Assembly (NCBI GenBank): GCA_903875045.1
Contig: CAIQUS010000226.1
Location: 1 to 35,288, forward strand
Length of the DNA stretch: 35,288 nucleotides
Source of the DNA: an uncultured Bacteroidales bacterium
Lineage (GTDB): Bacteria > Bacteroidota > Bacteroidia > Bacteroidales > FEN-979
Reading direction: 5' to 3'
Shown here: piece after piece, positions 7,108-15,826 of the stretch
Numbering within the stretch: position 1 is the first letter of the stretch
Layout: every line of letters begins with the position of its first letter
Notes under the pieces: model-generated
What the model was told of the DNA's origin: nothing
Databases searched by the model: none
What the model saw: only the letters and a program-made list of their open reading frames with translations
Program-made: the position numbers and the translations under genes

Positions 7108-10100
7108 ATGAATAGTTACAAAAAAATCAATAACATCCTGGGTTGGCTTGTGTTTGCCATCGCCTCCAGTGTGTATATCATCACCTCCGAACCAACCATG
7201 AGTTTCTGGGATTGTGGCGAATACATTTCCACAGCATTCAAACTGGAAGTTGGCCATCCCCCCGGGGCGCCCCTGTTCCAGTTGATTGGCAGGTTCTTCA
7301 CGCTGTTTGCCTTTGGCGATCTTACGCATGTGGCACGAATGGTTAATACCATGTCGGCGCTTGCCAGTGGATTCACCATCCTGTTCCTGTTCTGGACCAT
7401 CACCATGATTGCCAAAAAAATCATCCTGAGGCAAGGGGAGATGACCAATGAAAAAATGTGGACCATCATGGGTGCCGGTTTAATTGGTTCGCTTGCATAT
7501 ACCTTTACCGATTCTTTCTGGTTCTCGGCGGTTGAAGGTGAAGTGTATGCCATGTCCTCCTTTTTTACTGCGATCGTTGTCTGGGCTATTTTTAAATGGG
7601 AGGAACATGCCAACGAAAAACATGCATACCGGTGGCTCATTCTGATTGCCTACCTGATGGGGCTCTCCATCGGTGTTCACCTGCTCAACCTGCTGGCCAT
7701 TCCTGCCATCACATTCGTATATTACTTTAAGAAGAATCCCAAACCAGGCTGGATGGGCCTTTCCATCACGGCAGTCCTTTCCGTCGTGATCCTTGCGATC
7801 GTCATGTATCTCATCATTCCATGGATCATCAAACTGGCAGGCTTGTTCGAATTGTTCTTTATCAACTCGGTTGGTCTTCCATTTAACTCCGGAACGATCA
7901 TCTATTTCGTCCTGCTCATCAGTGGGATCATCTGGGGACTCTATTATACCGGAAAGAAAGCGAAACCTGTATGGAATGCCATCATACTGGCATTCACCTT
8001 TATTGTAATCGGTTATTCCTCTTTCCTGATGCTGGTTATCCGCAGCAATGCCGATACACCCATTGATGAGAACAATCCCGAAAATGCCATGTACCTGCTG
8101 GCCTACCTGAACAGGGAACAATATGGTGACTGGCCTTTGCTCTCAGGGCAATATTATAATGCACCTGTAATCGATCGTACCAACGGCAATCCGGTGTACG
8201 CCAAGGACCTTAAATCGGGCAAATACATTATAACCGATAAACGGGAAAAAGTGGTCCCTGTGTTTGATCCGCGCTTTACGACTATTTTTCCCAGGATGTG
8301 GGATCAGTCGGAACCACGGTTTGAAGATGAATATGTGAAATGGGGCCATGTAAAAGGGGTGCCTGTGGAATTACAATATGGCGACAAAAGCGAAACACGC
8401 AACGTTCCCACCTTCTCTGAAAATCTTGCATTTTTCTGGAATTACCAGCTGGTTCACATGTACTACCGCTATTTCATGTGGAATTTTGCCGGGAAACAAA
8501 ATGATGTGCAGGGAATGGGCAATAAGGTTGACGGCAACTGGAAAAGCGGGATAAAATTTATCGATCAAATGAGGCTTGGTCCCCAGGATATTCCCGAAAG
8601 CAGGAAAAGCAAAGGGGATAACAGCTTTTATTTCCTGCCGCTTCTGCTTGGCCTGATCGGCGTTTTCTTTACTCTTCGAAACGACAAGCAAAGTGCCTGG
8701 GTGATTTTCCTCCTCTTCGTGATGACGGGCATTGCCATTGTGCTCTATCTCAACTCTCATTCCCCCCAGCCCCGTGAACGCGACTATTCCTTTGCCGGCT
8801 CTTTTTATGCTTTTGCCATCTGGATTGGTTTGGCAATACCCCAGTTCGTCGAATGGTTCCGCAGGTATCTGGGCACTAAAATTGCCCTGGTGCTGTCGAT
8901 GATTTTTGGTTTGGGTGTTGTTTCGCTGATGGCTCAGCAGGGATGGGATGATCACAATCGCTCCAACAGGTACACTGCCCTGGCCATTGCCGAAAATTAC
9001 CTTAATTCATGCGCACCCAATGCCATTCTTTTTACCAATGGCGACAATGACACTTTCCCTTTATGGTATGCCCAGGAGGTGGAGGGTATCCGTACCGATG
9101 TACGTGTGGTGAATCTCAGCCTGCTTAATACCGAATGGTACATCGACCAGATGAAACGACAGGCATATAATTCTGAACCGGTGCCGTTTTCCCTCACCAG
9201 GGATAAATATCGCCAGGGTACCCATGATGTTACATACCTGATTGAAGACGAGGGTCTTAAAAATACTTACGTGGATGTTAAAACCCTTTTTGACATCCTT
9301 GCCCAGGATGATGGTAAATTGAAGATGAATACTTCACAGATTGGCATGATCGACTATTTCCCAACAAAAAAGTTCATGGTCACCTACGATTCGGCAGCAC
9401 TGATGAAAACAGGGAGTATCCCCCCAAAAATGGCCAATCGCCTGGATACCATCCGTTGGGAAATCAAAGCACAGGCTGTTGAAAAGGCCAACCTGATGAT
9501 CCTGGATTTACTGGCTACCAACAATTGGAAACGCCCGGTTTATTTTGTGATGACCACCGGTGCCGACACTTATATTGGTCTCGATAAGTATTTCCACCTG
9601 GAAGGACTTGCCTACAGGCTGCTGCCGGTTCAGGCAAAAAAAATGGAAGGACAGGTAGGGGAGGTGAATACGGATGTGATGTACGACAACCTGATGAACA
9701 GGTTCAAATGGGGCAACATGAATCATCCGGGGGTTTACATCGATGAAGCCAATGCCCGGATGGTGATGAACATGCGTGGCCTTTACGGGCGCCTCGCTGA
9801 CGCGCTCATCCTCGAAGGGAAACCCGATTCTGCGAAAAAAGTAATCGACCGGAGTTTCGAAATGATGCCGGAGACAGTTGGGGGGTATGACTTTTTTACG
9901 GTACCGCTCATCACAGGTTATTATCGGGCTGGCGAAACGGCCAAGGCAAATGCCATTGCTGAAAAACTCAATAAAAATGTCACGGAAGATCTGGCCTATT
10001 TCTTCTCATTCCCCGACAAAGATCTAAAGTCTATGGACATGAGCATACAGGAAGGAGTGTTCACCATGCAAAGGCTCAATGAGGCAGTCAAGGCGGCCAA

Positions 10101-10182
10101 TCAGGAAAAACTGGCTGCCCTGACGGAGGCAACACTCAAGAAATATTACGATTTGTACGTCGAAAAGGTGTATCAACCCTGA
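7108..10182 (+). CDS. DUF2723 (TMEM260-like) multi-pass membrane protein, putative protein O-glycosyltransferase
   Basis: A 1024-residue protein from the ATG at 7108 (MNSYKKINNILGWLVFAIAS). Residues ~30-70 contain SEPTMSFWDCGEYI and GHPPGAPLFQLIG, the diagnostic DUF2723 motifs; the WDCGE acidic residues sit where GT-C glycosyltransferases have the catalytic aspartate. About a dozen hydrophobic segments follow in the first ~640 residues, then a large soluble C-terminal half including FTNGDNDTFPLWYAQEV. The family is related to human TMEM260, an O-mannosyltransferase, so a role in O-glycosylating exported proteins is a reasonable inference, not shown here. It is 5 bp upstream of a polysaccharide deacetylase and heads the operon. 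The in-frame start at 7000 lies inside gpmA and is rejected. Confidence 0.88.
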   Translation: MNSYKKINNILGWLVFAIASSVYIITSEPTMSFWDCGEYISTAFKLEVGHPPGAPLFQLIGRFFTLFAFGDLTHVARMVNTMSALASGFTILFLFWTITMIAKKIILRQGEMTNEKMWTIMGAGLIGSLAYTFTDSFWFSAVEGEVYAMSSFFTAIVVWAIFKWEEHANEKHAYRWLILIAYLMGLSIGVHLLNLLAIPAITFVYYFKKNPKPGWMGLSITAVLSVVILAIVMYLIIPWIIKLAGLFELFFINSVGLPFNSGTIIYFVLLISGIIWGLYYTGKKAKPVWNAIILAFTFIVIGYSSFLMLVIRSNADTPIDENNPENAMYLLAYLNREQYGDWPLLSGQYYNAPVIDRTNGNPVYAKDLKSGKYIITDKREKVVPVFDPRFTTIFPRMWDQSEPRFEDEYVKWGHVKGVPVELQYGDKSETRNVPTFSENLAFFWNYQLVHMYYRYFMWNFAGKQNDVQGMGNKVDGNWKSGIKFIDQMRLGPQDIPESRKSKGDNSFYFLPLLLGLIGVFFTLRNDKQSAWVIFLLFVMTGIAIVLYLNSHSPQPRERDYSFAGSFYAFAIWIGLAIPQFVEWFRRYLGTKIALVLSMIFGLGVVSLMAQQGWDDHNRSNRYTALAIAENYLNSCAPNAILFTNGDNDTFPLWYAQEVEGIRTDVRVVNLSLLNTEWYIDQMKRQAYNSEPVPFSLTRDKYRQGTHDVTYLIEDEGLKNTYVDVKTLFDILAQDDGKLKMNTSQIGMIDYFPTKKFMVTYDSAALMKTGSIPPKMANRLDTIRWEIKAQAVEKANLMILDLLATNNWKRPVYFVMTTGADTYIGLDKYFHLEGLAYRLLPVQAKKMEGQVGEVNTDVMYDNLMNRFKWGNMNHPGVYIDEANARMVMNMRGLYGRLADALILEGKPDSAKKVIDRSFEMMPETVGGYDFFTVPLITGYYRAGETAKANAIAEKLNKNVTEDLAYFFSFPDKDLKSMDMSIQEGVFTMQRLNEAVKAANQEKLAALTEATLKKYYDLYVEKVYQP

Positions 10183-10187
10183 AAGCC

Positions 10188-10868
10188 ATGAGTGCTGTAA
10201 AGCCTCCGTTCTTTTTTAAGTGGTTCAATCCGGAACACCTTGTGTGTGATTTGCCCGGTTCTGATAAGGTGATTTACCTTACCCTGGATGATGGCCCAAT
10301 CCCTGAGGCAACCCCGGAAGTTCTGGATATTCTGATGAAATATCAGGCAAGCGCTACTTTTTTCATGGTTGGTGACAATGTGCGCAAATACCCGGAGTTG
10401 TTCCAACGCGTAAAAGATGAAGGACACTCAGTCGGAAACCATACGTTTCATCACCTCAATGGCTGGCATACCCCGCCGGGAGCTTATATCGAGGATGTAC
10501 ACCGGTGCAGTGAATATTTCAGTACCAAACTCTTCAGACCACCTTACGGTCGTTTTACCCCCTCTCAATATCTCCTTCTCCGCAAGGAGTTCCGGTTCAT
10601 CCTCTGGTCGGTACTTACGTATGATTTTCACCGGCGAACCACCCCCGGACAATGCCTGGACAATGCCATCAACAATACCCGCGCGGGTTCTGTTGTTGTT
10701 TTCCACGACAGCATTAAGTCAATGGATAATGTCAGGTTCGCATTGCCACGGTTTCTTGAACACTTTTTAAATTTGGGATACAGATTTGATCCACTCCCCG
10801 AAGGCAATAATCCCGTGGTCAATAACTTAAAGATAAAAGAAACTAAAATTAATGAAAACCACTGCTAA
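10188..10868 (+). CDS. Polysaccharide deacetylase (NodB homology, CE4)
   Basis: A 226-residue NodB-fold deacetylase. Motif 1 is LTLDDGP (D34-D35), motif 2 is GNHTFHH (metal ligands H85 and H89), motif 3 FRPPYGR (116-122), motif 4 WSVLTYDF, and motif 5 VFHDS with the catalytic-base partner H173. All key residues are present, so it should be active on an N- or O-acetylated glycan (peptidoglycan, capsule or lipid-linked sugar). There is no N-terminal signal peptide, so it may be cytoplasmic or exported by another route. It starts 5 bp after the DUF2723 stop and its last 17 bp overlap the next gene, so the three are one transcription unit. Confidence 0.9.
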   Translation: MSAVKPPFFFKWFNPEHLVCDLPGSDKVIYLTLDDGPIPEATPEVLDILMKYQASATFFMVGDNVRKYPELFQRVKDEGHSVGNHTFHHLNGWHTPPGAYIEDVHRCSEYFSTKLFRPPYGRFTPSQYLLLRKEFRFILWSVLTYDFHRRTTPGQCLDNAINNTRAGSVVVFHDSIKSMDNVRFALPRFLEHFLNLGYRFDPLPEGNNPVVNNLKIKETKINENHC

Positions 10869-11655
10869 CAGTATACTTCTTGTTCTTCTTTTTTTGTTGT
10901 TTAACCCGGTTTTTGGACAAAGGATGAACGGTAAGGTGAAATCCTGCAAGCTTACTTATTATGCTGTTCATGAATCGTATGGAAAAATAAAAAAGGGTTC
11001 CAGATTAAACGACTCTGTATTCCATGATCAGTTTGTCTCATTCCATCAAAACGGAAATATTTCCAAATTGGTCGAATATGATAATAAAGGCAAGGTGTCC
11101 TGTGAATTTAAAGGGAAAACTGACTATACTGACAATCATTTTGAGTCGGTGTTTATAAAGTATGACCCTGAAAAAATGATTGACAGAAAACCATTTATCA
11201 TTGAGTCTATCAAGTATCCTTCGGGGGAAAGGTATGAAATGACATACAAAAACGATAGCAAGGGCAGGCCGGAAGAAGAAACAATCTTCGATCTGATGGG
11301 GAGTGTAATTTCTAAAATTATCATCAGGAGGGATGTAAATGGAAATGCGTTGGAATATAATTTTTCCGATGGGAATGTTGATCAGTTCAAATATGATGAC
11401 CAGGGATACAGGATCGAATCGATTTCCCATACCGCAAGCGGTAACAAAGTAATAACAACCTATAAATACGATCTGTCAGGAAATTTAATTGAAGAAAATA
11501 TCAATGATTTCTTCAAGACTGCCTATAAGTATCATTTTGAGCATAATACATATACCTATCAGTACGATAAACAGGAAAACTGGATAGAAAGGACGGAATA
11601 TGAGCATGATATACCCCTGAGGGTAGTCATCCGTACGATTGAGTATGCCAAATAA
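10852..11655 (+). CDS. Secreted YD/RHS-like repeat protein of unknown function
   Basis: A 267-residue protein with a signal peptide (MKTTANSILLVLLFLLFNPV, then FGQ). The mature part has recurrent short beta motifs such as YDNKGKV, YDDQGYR, YKYDLSGNLIE and YQYDKQENW, similar to the YD repeats of RHS/wall-associated proteins but too few for a full shell. Such proteins are common and uncharacterised in Bacteroidota, and I cannot assign a function. It overlaps the deacetylase by 17 bp and converges on radC with only 2 bp between the stop codons. Its AT content is higher than the flanking genes, so it may be a more recent addition. Confidence 0.65.
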   Translation: MKTTANSILLVLLFLLFNPVFGQRMNGKVKSCKLTYYAVHESYGKIKKGSRLNDSVFHDQFVSFHQNGNISKLVEYDNKGKVSCEFKGKTDYTDNHFESVFIKYDPEKMIDRKPFIIESIKYPSGERYEMTYKNDSKGRPEEETIFDLMGSVISKIIIRRDVNGNALEYNFSDGNVDQFKYDDQGYRIESISHTASGNKVITTYKYDLSGNLIEENINDFFKTAYKYHFEHNTYTYQYDKQENWIERTEYEHDIPLRVVIRTIEYAK

Positions 11656-11657
11656 TT

Positions 11658-12356
11658 TCACAGTGCTCCCTCATCCGCGAAACTGTAATAACTGTTTTCC
11701 CCGATGATCAGATGATCAAGTACGGTTACCTCCAGCATGGCACCGGCATCATGTAGTTTTTTGGTAATCCTGCAATCTGCTTCACTGGGGGTTACTACCC
11801 CGGAAGGGTGGTTATGACCCAGGATGATCGAGGAGGCATGATTGTCGAGGCTGATTTTGAAGATCTTCTTGGGATCAACAACAGTTCCTGAAATGCCGCC
11901 TTCACTGATGTTGCATTTCTTTAATACTTTGTTGGCCCGGTTGAGCAGGATAATCCAGAACTCCTCGTAAGGCCGGTCACCGATAATACTTCGAAAGATC
12001 TCATAAGCATCGCGGCTGGTTTTTATTTTATCACGTACCAGTACCTCCGATTCATTTCTCCTGCGACCCAGTTCCAGTGCAGCCAGGATCGTTACCGCCC
12101 TTGCCTGGCCGATGCCCTTTACTTTGATCATATCTGAAAGGTTCAGCTTTGAGAGTTCGCCGAGGTTTTCATGGGCAAGGTGTAAAATATTTTTCGCCAG
12201 GTCAAGCGCCGACTCGTTTTTGGTGCCCGATCCGATGAGGATAGCCAGCAGTTCCGCATCACTCATGCTGTGCCTTCCTTTGAGGACCAGTTTTTCGCGG
12301 GGGCGGTCATCCTCCGCCCAATTTCTGATTGGATTGTGGTTTGAATATGCTTCCAT
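11658..12356 (-). CDS. radC: RadC family JAB-domain protein
   Basis: A 232-residue RadC protein. The N-terminal UPF0758 domain starts PIRNWAEDDRPREKL and has a helix-hairpin-helix-like VKGIGQARAVTI (residues 79-90). The C-terminal JAB/MPN domain holds the zinc-binding motif H181-N-H183-P-S-G with D194, plus an upstream acidic residue in EEFWIILLN. The family was first linked to DNA repair, but that role is disputed; the JAB fold suggests a metallo-hydrolase. Chromosomal length (~230 aa) and a complete N-terminal domain distinguish it from the short copies on mobile elements. Two near-consensus TACCTTTT boxes lie upstream (about 12391-12405), so it probably has its own promoter. Confidence 0.93.
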   Translation of the reverse strand: MEAYSNHNPIRNWAEDDRPREKLVLKGRHSMSDAELLAILIGSGTKNESALDLAKNILHLAHENLGELSKLNLSDMIKVKGIGQARAVTILAALELGRRRNESEVLVRDKIKTSRDAYEIFRSIIGDRPYEEFWIILLNRANKVLKKCNISEGGISGTVVDPKKIFKISLDNHASSIILGHNHPSGVVTPSEADCRITKKLHDAGAMLEVTVLDHLIIGENSYYSFADEGAL

Positions 12357-12425
12357 GGTTTGTTTTTCTGCTTAATCGGAAAAAAAGGTAAAAGGTAATA
12401 CAATGGAGGCCGTTTTCTTTATAAC

Positions 12426-13661
12426 TTATTTCGGGCCGGAGGTGCCCATCGGTAGTAACTGATAAAATTCCGAGGCGACCTTATCAAGGTCAAACTCCTG
12501 TTTCAGAAAGGCATAGCCGCGGTTGCCCGCTTCATTTAACAGATGTTGATTTTCAAACAGAAAGAATACTCTGGCTGCAAGGTCTTCGGCGTTTTCAGGT
12601 TCGAACCCCCAACCTGCACCGGCTTTGTCAATGAAAAGTTCAAGGGCTTCCCCTTCAACGCCCAACAAAATTGGTTTGCGCATGGCCAGATTTTCAAAAA
12701 TTTTGGATGGGATAGCACCTTTGAACAGCTCCAGTTTACGCAATGGAATCAACGCCACATCTGCCGCACGGATGATTGGAACCACCTCTCGTTTCGGACG
12801 GTTATCCAGAAAATATACATTGGTGAGCTGTAAGTTGTTTTTTAAACTGATTAAATCATCACGTAAAGGCCCGCTTCCCGCCAGTAAAAATTTTATTTTG
12901 GGATGGTTTCTCAACAGGTTGGCTGCTTTCAAAATTACTTCAAGCCCCTGGGCATGGCCGAGAATACCCGCGTACAGGAGCAGAAAATCATCCTCCGAAA
13001 AGCCATGAGAAGCCCGCCAGGCAGGATCGGCAGGGATCGCCGAAAGTTCTTCAATATCTACGCCGTTTTTTAGCCAGAAAACCGGCTTCCGGGGAAATCT
13101 TGAGGCAATATTAGTTACAATACCCCGGGTTTGTCCGGTAACAAGTACCGATTGACGATATAAAAACTCTTCCAGCCATGTCGACATATTCAACAAGGTA
13201 CGGTTTGTAACAAGACCGAGTTTTTCAGCGCTTTCGGGCCATAAATCTGAAACGTTGAAAATGAGTCTGGCACCTTTGATGATAGATAGGAGCCAGGCCG
13301 AGATGCCAAGAAACAAGGGTGGTGACTCACATAAAATAAAATCCTGTTTCCCCAATTTATATAGCCCGACAAGGAATGAAGTTTTCACAAAACTGAAATA
13401 GTTGACCAGTCGTAAAATGATAGCTTTGCTGGTCCCGGTGTAGATCCAGCACCGGTGAACGGGAATTCCTTCGATGAGTTCGAAGCAATAGAATTTTCCG
13501 CGATAGCCCTTATAAACATGCATCTGGGGATAATTTGGCATGGCGGTCAGCACTGTGACCTCTACTCCCAGTTTCTGCAACCGTTTGGCCAGCTGAAGCA
13601 ATCTGTTTTGCGGTGCCCCGGTTTCAGGCGGAAAATACTGTGTGAGGATCAGAAATTTCAT
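12426..13661 (-). CDS. Glycosyltransferase family 4 (WbuB/WcaI-like)
   Basis: A 411-residue cytoplasmic or membrane-associated GT-B glycosyltransferase. The N-terminal domain opens with FLILTQYFPPETGAPQNR and TVLTAMPNYP, typical of WbuB-like GT4 enzymes making O-antigen or exopolysaccharide. The C-terminal domain has LLYAGILGHAQGLEVIL, a LLAGSGP loop, and the acidic EX7E-like region around IPSKIFENLAMRKPILLG. It likely transfers a sugar from a nucleotide donor to a lipid-linked glycan; the sugar cannot be predicted. The gene begins 18 bp after the BatA-like gene's stop on the same strand, so they may be co-transcribed, although a functional link is not obvious. No other polysaccharide genes flank it. 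Confidence 0.88.
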   Translation of the reverse strand: MKFLILTQYFPPETGAPQNRLLQLAKRLQKLGVEVTVLTAMPNYPQMHVYKGYRGKFYCFELIEGIPVHRCWIYTGTSKAIILRLVNYFSFVKTSFLVGLYKLGKQDFILCESPPLFLGISAWLLSIIKGARLIFNVSDLWPESAEKLGLVTNRTLLNMSTWLEEFLYRQSVLVTGQTRGIVTNIASRFPRKPVFWLKNGVDIEELSAIPADPAWRASHGFSEDDFLLLYAGILGHAQGLEVILKAANLLRNHPKIKFLLAGSGPLRDDLISLKNNLQLTNVYFLDNRPKREVVPIIRAADVALIPLRKLELFKGAIPSKIFENLAMRKPILLGVEGEALELFIDKAGAGWGFEPENAEDLAARVFFLFENQHLLNEAGNRGYAFLKQEFDLDKVASEFYQLLPMGTSGPK

Positions 13662-13679
13662 ACCTGATACTGTTTACCA

Positions 13680-15746
13680 TCATTTCAATAATCGGATCAG
13701 CGCTATTTCGCATGCAATAAACACCAGGGCAAGGAGGATGAAAAATTTCCACAGGGGAGTGCCTTGTTTGATGTCGTGGATTTCGCGTGTGAGGGATGAC
13801 TTTTTCTCTTTCAGAATCCTGATGTCATTCACCTTGAGTCGTCCAATTTGTTTTTCGAGGTCGTTGATACTAAAACAGCTTAAATCTGACTCTTTACGAT
13901 TAAAATTAAATGCGAGCCCGGCCACTGGTTTCGCGCCCCGGCTAACAGCATAGAAACCATCATCCCTGATCTGGTCGTGGGTGAGGAGCGATATGTTGGT
14001 GCCGAATTTCCTGATCTCAGGGATGATCTCATACCCTGAGCCAAGTTTCTTGAGTTTGTAAAGATTCGTCTCCGAAACAGAATCAGCAGGGATTTCAATG
14101 GTTGCATTTTCGCCGGTGTTATAATACAGCGGATGAGCAGGATTGCTCAACAATGCGATTTTATATAAGGTTGGAACGAAAATGAGATGTTTCGGGAACA
14201 TCGTCCACGCATCATCGGCCGGGGCTGCAAACAGATATACCTTGCCATTATCAACAGGCGCTGAAATCAGAAACGGATGGTCGTTCTGAAGTTTCAATAG
14301 CACTTCCTCGCCACTGCGGATTCCCTGCGAAAGTTTGTAATGCTTTTGAACCATCGGGAGGTCGATGTTCTCCGGAAGCACAACCCGGCCATTCCCATTC
14401 TTTTCAAAAACATCATTGTAAATTGTACTCTCCACGTTCAGCCATGCGATTCGGTGCTTTGCCGTATCGATCTCCGAATATCCCGGTAGATTGAGCAGTG
14501 ATAGCAATGCGTTGTAAGAATCTGTTTTTCCCTTGACAGGTGGAAATATTATCAGGTTACCACCCGTACGCACATACCTGTTTAACTCCTGTGCCAGGCC
14601 TGAAGATATTTCTTCGGGGCTGTTTAATATAAGCAACGCATTGGAAAACAGATTGCTGTAATCAAGTTGCTTGACCTGGCTGTTGGTGAAACGGATGGTG
14701 GAATCGTTGCCAAATAAGGCATTCAGATAGCTGTTGTCGCCTTTTTCGTTGATCGAAAGTACCGGGATCGAAGGCAATACAAAGTAGGAAAAGAAGAATT
14801 TATCATCGTAAACAATGGGATAGTCAACAATTTCGACTTGTCCATATTGAATTCCGGAAAGGTTTTCGGTGAAAGGCAGCGTTACTTCCGTGGTTGAATT
14901 GGCTGCCACCGAAAAACTTGCAAGTGCCTTTTGAACAAAATTGATCGTTAGTTTTACCGGGATCTTTTCAAGTGATTCACCCGAAGCGTTGTGAATGCGT
15001 ACCCGTAAACTCACCGGCTGTGCGGGCTGATGCACCGGAGAAAGAAAAAATACGGTGTCGATGTATAAATTATCCTTCTTTTCTGCAGTTAGCGGAACAA
15101 GAAACCAACTGACGGTCGAATCGGGTCTTGCCTGCAGGAGGGAGGCCGTATTCTTCTGAAAATCAGAGATCAGATAGGCATCCCGGTTCATTTTCAGATT
15201 TGATTCCAGCAGGTCGTTTTGGCGGTTGATCACCTCCGAAATCGATTTTGGGGATGCACTGAGTTGCACTTCCTCCACCAACTTGCGAAATTCTTCCTGA
15301 CTCACAAACCGCTGATGACGTGCTTCAAAATCGTTGGTGACAAGTTGAAAAAGATCAGATTGGTTATAAGCTGAGGCAATTTCCAGCGCCTTGGTTTTGG
15401 AAAGGTCGGTTAACTTGCCTTCTGTAGCAATCGCTTCCATGGAGAAGGAGTTGTCGAGGTAAATGCTGACAGCCCTTTGGCCGGTAACTTTTTTTTGTTG
15501 CTTTAAAGATGGCAAATAGGGTTGAGCAAAGGCCATCACCAGTGCTGCAACGGCAAGCATCCGGGCCAAAAGGATAAGAAGCTGCCTCAGCTGCGACTGT
15601 TTTTTTGTCTCTTGCTGGATCTCCTGGAGAAAATGGACATTGGTAAAATAGACCTTTTTATATTTCCGAAAATTAAAAAGGTGTATCAGGACCGGGATAG
15701 CGAGTGCCGTTAAGGCAATCAGGAAAAACGGGTTAACAAATTGCAT
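13680..15746 (-). CDS. BatA-domain membrane protein with vWA-like region
   Basis: A 688-residue protein starting at ATG 15746, where MQFVNPFFLIALTALAIPVL begins the conserved BatA N-terminal domain (first TM, then HLFNFRKYKKVYFTNVHFL). A second TM (LLILLARMLAVAALVMAFAQ) precedes a von Willebrand A-like region whose SIYLDNSFSME carries a MIDAS-like DxSxS. The C-terminus ends in another TM (FFILLALVFIACEIALIRLL). Related BatA proteins occur with MoxR ATPases and DUF58 proteins in stress-tolerance clusters; here a DUF58 gene lies 11 kb away and no MoxR is seen. An in-frame ATG at 15803 would add 19 residues coded across the gdhA terminator and is rejected. Confidence 0.85.
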   Translation of the reverse strand: MQFVNPFFLIALTALAIPVLIHLFNFRKYKKVYFTNVHFLQEIQQETKKQSQLRQLLILLARMLAVAALVMAFAQPYLPSLKQQKKVTGQRAVSIYLDNSFSMEAIATEGKLTDLSKTKALEIASAYNQSDLFQLVTNDFEARHQRFVSQEEFRKLVEEVQLSASPKSISEVINRQNDLLESNLKMNRDAYLISDFQKNTASLLQARPDSTVSWFLVPLTAEKKDNLYIDTVFFLSPVHQPAQPVSLRVRIHNASGESLEKIPVKLTINFVQKALASFSVAANSTTEVTLPFTENLSGIQYGQVEIVDYPIVYDDKFFFSYFVLPSIPVLSINEKGDNSYLNALFGNDSTIRFTNSQVKQLDYSNLFSNALLILNSPEEISSGLAQELNRYVRTGGNLIIFPPVKGKTDSYNALLSLLNLPGYSEIDTAKHRIAWLNVESTIYNDVFEKNGNGRVVLPENIDLPMVQKHYKLSQGIRSGEEVLLKLQNDHPFLISAPVDNGKVYLFAAPADDAWTMFPKHLIFVPTLYKIALLSNPAHPLYYNTGENATIEIPADSVSETNLYKLKKLGSGYEIIPEIRKFGTNISLLTHDQIRDDGFYAVSRGAKPVAGLAFNFNRKESDLSCFSINDLEKQIGRLKVNDIRILKEKKSSLTREIHDIKQGTPLWKFFILLALVFIACEIALIRLLK

Positions 15747-15749
15747 GGA

Positions 15750-15757
15750 CAAAGATA
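15750..15757 (-). promoter_or_regulatory. -7-like element just before the BatA-like gene
   Basis: The minus strand reads TATCTTTG, a full -7 match, only 3 bp before the ATG at 15746. If used, transcription would start on or next to the start codon. No TTG lies at the 20-bp spacing because the gdhA terminator occupies that position. Confidence 0.35.
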
Positions 15758-15758
15758 A

Positions 15759-15790
15759 AAAAAATCCCGGCAGAATTGCCGGGATTTTTT
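15759..15790 (-). terminator. Rho-independent terminator after gdhA
   Basis: AATCCCGGCA (15763-15772) pairs perfectly with TGCCGGGATT (15777-15786) around a GAAT loop, and on the minus strand the stem is followed by a run of eight T. A-tract and T-tract on both sides would also allow termination in the plus direction. Confidence 0.93.
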
Positions 15791-15797
15791 CCTGTGG

Positions 15798-15817
15798 CGA
15801 CACAACATATTGTGTCG
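15798..15817. repeat. Perfect 8-bp hairpin between gdhA and its terminator
   Basis: CGACACAA (15798-15805) and TTGTGTCG (15810-15817) form an 8-bp stem with a CATA loop, 10 bp downstream of the gdhA stop. It could stabilise the mRNA 3' end or bind a protein; no T-run follows it. Confidence 0.75.
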
Positions 15818-15826
15818 TTAATTATA

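Noticed and set aside
15747-15803. 19-residue extension of the BatA-like protein
   Set aside because: It would be translated across the gdhA terminator; the conserved BatA N-terminus begins at 15746.
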